From: Thermocaproicibacter sp036741535
GTDB taxonomy: Bacteria > Bacillota > Clostridia > Oscillospirales > Acutalibacteraceae
DNA length: 32,207 nucleotides
Assembly: GCA_036741535.1 (NCBI GenBank)
Contig: DAINSB010000007.1
Coordinates: forward strand, 1-32,207
Reading direction: 5' to 3'
Shown here: piece by piece, positions 31,669-32,207 of the stretch
Layout: each line of letters starts with the position of its first letter
How positions within the stretch are numbered: the first letter of the stretch is position 1
Made by a program: the position numbers and the translations under genes
Notes under the pieces: model-generated
The model's database searches: none
What the model saw: only the letters and a program-made list of their open reading frames with translations
Told to the model about the DNA's origin: nothing

Positions 31669-32207
31669 CTAGATCAGCATCACGCGCTTCGTATGTTCGT
31701 ACACCATCTCGGGGGTCACGTCGTTCCGGCCGGCGACCTTGGTCTCTATGGCGGCCTTGGCCACCGCGGCGGCGACCCTCGGGGTCACTTCCCTGTTGAA
31801 TGCCCCCGGCACGACGTTGTTTTCGTTCAGGTCCTGCGGCTCGATCAGCCCGGCGAGCGTGTAGGAAGCCGCCATTTTCATCTCTTCGTTGATCGTGCTG
31901 GCCCGCACGTCGAGGGCGCCCCGGAAGATGCCGGGGAACGCCAGCACGTTGTTGACCTGGTTGGGGTAATCCGACCGGCCGGTGCATACGATCCTCGCGC
32001 CGGCACTCTTCGCCGCGTCCGGCAAAATCTCGGGGTTCGGGTTCGCCATCGCCACCACGACGGCGTCTTTGTTCATGGAGCGGACCATTTCGGGCGTGAC
32101 GATGTTCCCCACGGAAACGCCGATGAAGATGTCGGCCCCCTTCATGGCGTCGGCGAGGTTCCCCCTGCGCATGCCCTTGTTGGTGCGTTCGGCCATTTCG
32201 GCGTGAT
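31669..32207 (-). CDS. NAD(P)-dependent malic enzyme, C-terminal part (cut by window edge)
   Basis: The last 179 codons of a malic enzyme, oxidatively decarboxylating malate to pyruvate. The frame continues beyond the window edge; the visible part starts in the Rossmann domain (FAEKTN-like HAEMAERTNK). Family blocks are LADAMKGADIFIGVS, MANPNPEILPD, TGRSDYPNQVNNVLAFPGIFRGALDVRA in parts, and the final AVAKAAIETKVA. It is of the short bacterial type. NAD or NADP preference cannot be judged from this part. It is first of the three minus-strand genes with fumC and larA. Confidence 0.93.
   Translation of the reverse strand, partial: HAEMAERTNKGMRRGNLADAMKGADIFIGVSVGNIVTPEMVRSMNKDAVVVAMANPNPEILPDAAKSAGARIVCTGRSDYPNQVNNVLAFPGIFRGALDVRASTINEEMKMAASYTLAGLIEPQDLNENNVVPGAFNREVTPRVAAAVAKAAIETKVAGRNDVTPEMVYEHTKRVMLI

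Noticed and set aside
1..32207. CRISPR array, tRNA, rRNA, prophage, toxin-antitoxin or defence genes.
   Set aside because: No regularly spaced repeats, cloverleaf sequences, rRNA segments or proteins of these classes were seen by eye on either strand.

Overview
The window is a stretch of bacterial chromosome with high GC content. Several features point to a GC-rich member of the Clostridia (Oscillospiraceae/Ruminococcaceae-like). These are a T-box-controlled trp operon with a fused trpG-trpD gene, a CymR-like Rrf2 regulator beside cysK, an MltG-type lytic transglycosylase, Gram-positive promoters of the TTGACA/TATAAT type, and strong GGAGG ribosome binding sites. The taxonomic placement is inference; no rRNA or other marker gene is present.

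Layout. (1) 1-8140: a DUF362/ferredoxin-like protein; a large multi-membrane-helix GGDEF-EAL protein; a metallo-beta-lactamase-fold hydrolase; and a P2-type cation ATPase whose leader carries a yybP-ykoY (Mn2+) riboswitch with its own terminator. (2) 8140-10570: a CymR/IscR-like Rrf2 regulator diverging from cysK, with tcdA (t6A dehydratase family) behind cysK. (3) 10570-15670: a 340-base non-coding stretch with degenerate repeats, then a glyoxalase-sbcD-sbcC operon. (4) 15700-21300: a Crp/Fnr regulator, a MATE transporter, an mltG lipoprotein gene, an rlmI-like rRNA methyltransferase, and a membrane-anchored protein of unknown function, nearly all with visible promoters or terminators. (5) 21295-28516: a 274-base internally deleted insertion sequence remnant, then the trp operon: promoter, T-box with a TGG (Trp) specifier, antiterminator/terminator, trpE-trpGD-trpC-trpF-trpB-trpA. 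The genes overlap or nearly touch, so all tryptophan-specific steps from chorismate are encoded here. (6) 28564-32207: a 151-base MITE-like element, then on the minus strand a LarA-family nickel racemase, class II fumarase and the 3' part of a malic enzyme, which together suggest C4-dicarboxylate/2-hydroxyacid metabolism.

Most of the window is conventional core metabolism. The observations most worth following up are: the Mn riboswitch, which suggests the 'calcium' ATPase exports Mn2+; the LarA homologue next to fumarase and malic enzyme (possible malate racemase); the two small mobile-element derivatives, one ending a gene and one apparently supplying a terminator; and two families of short dispersed repeats, one of which sits on or against stop codons of three unrelated genes. 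I found no CRISPR array, tRNA, rRNA, prophage or defence island, and no convincing novel multi-gene system.
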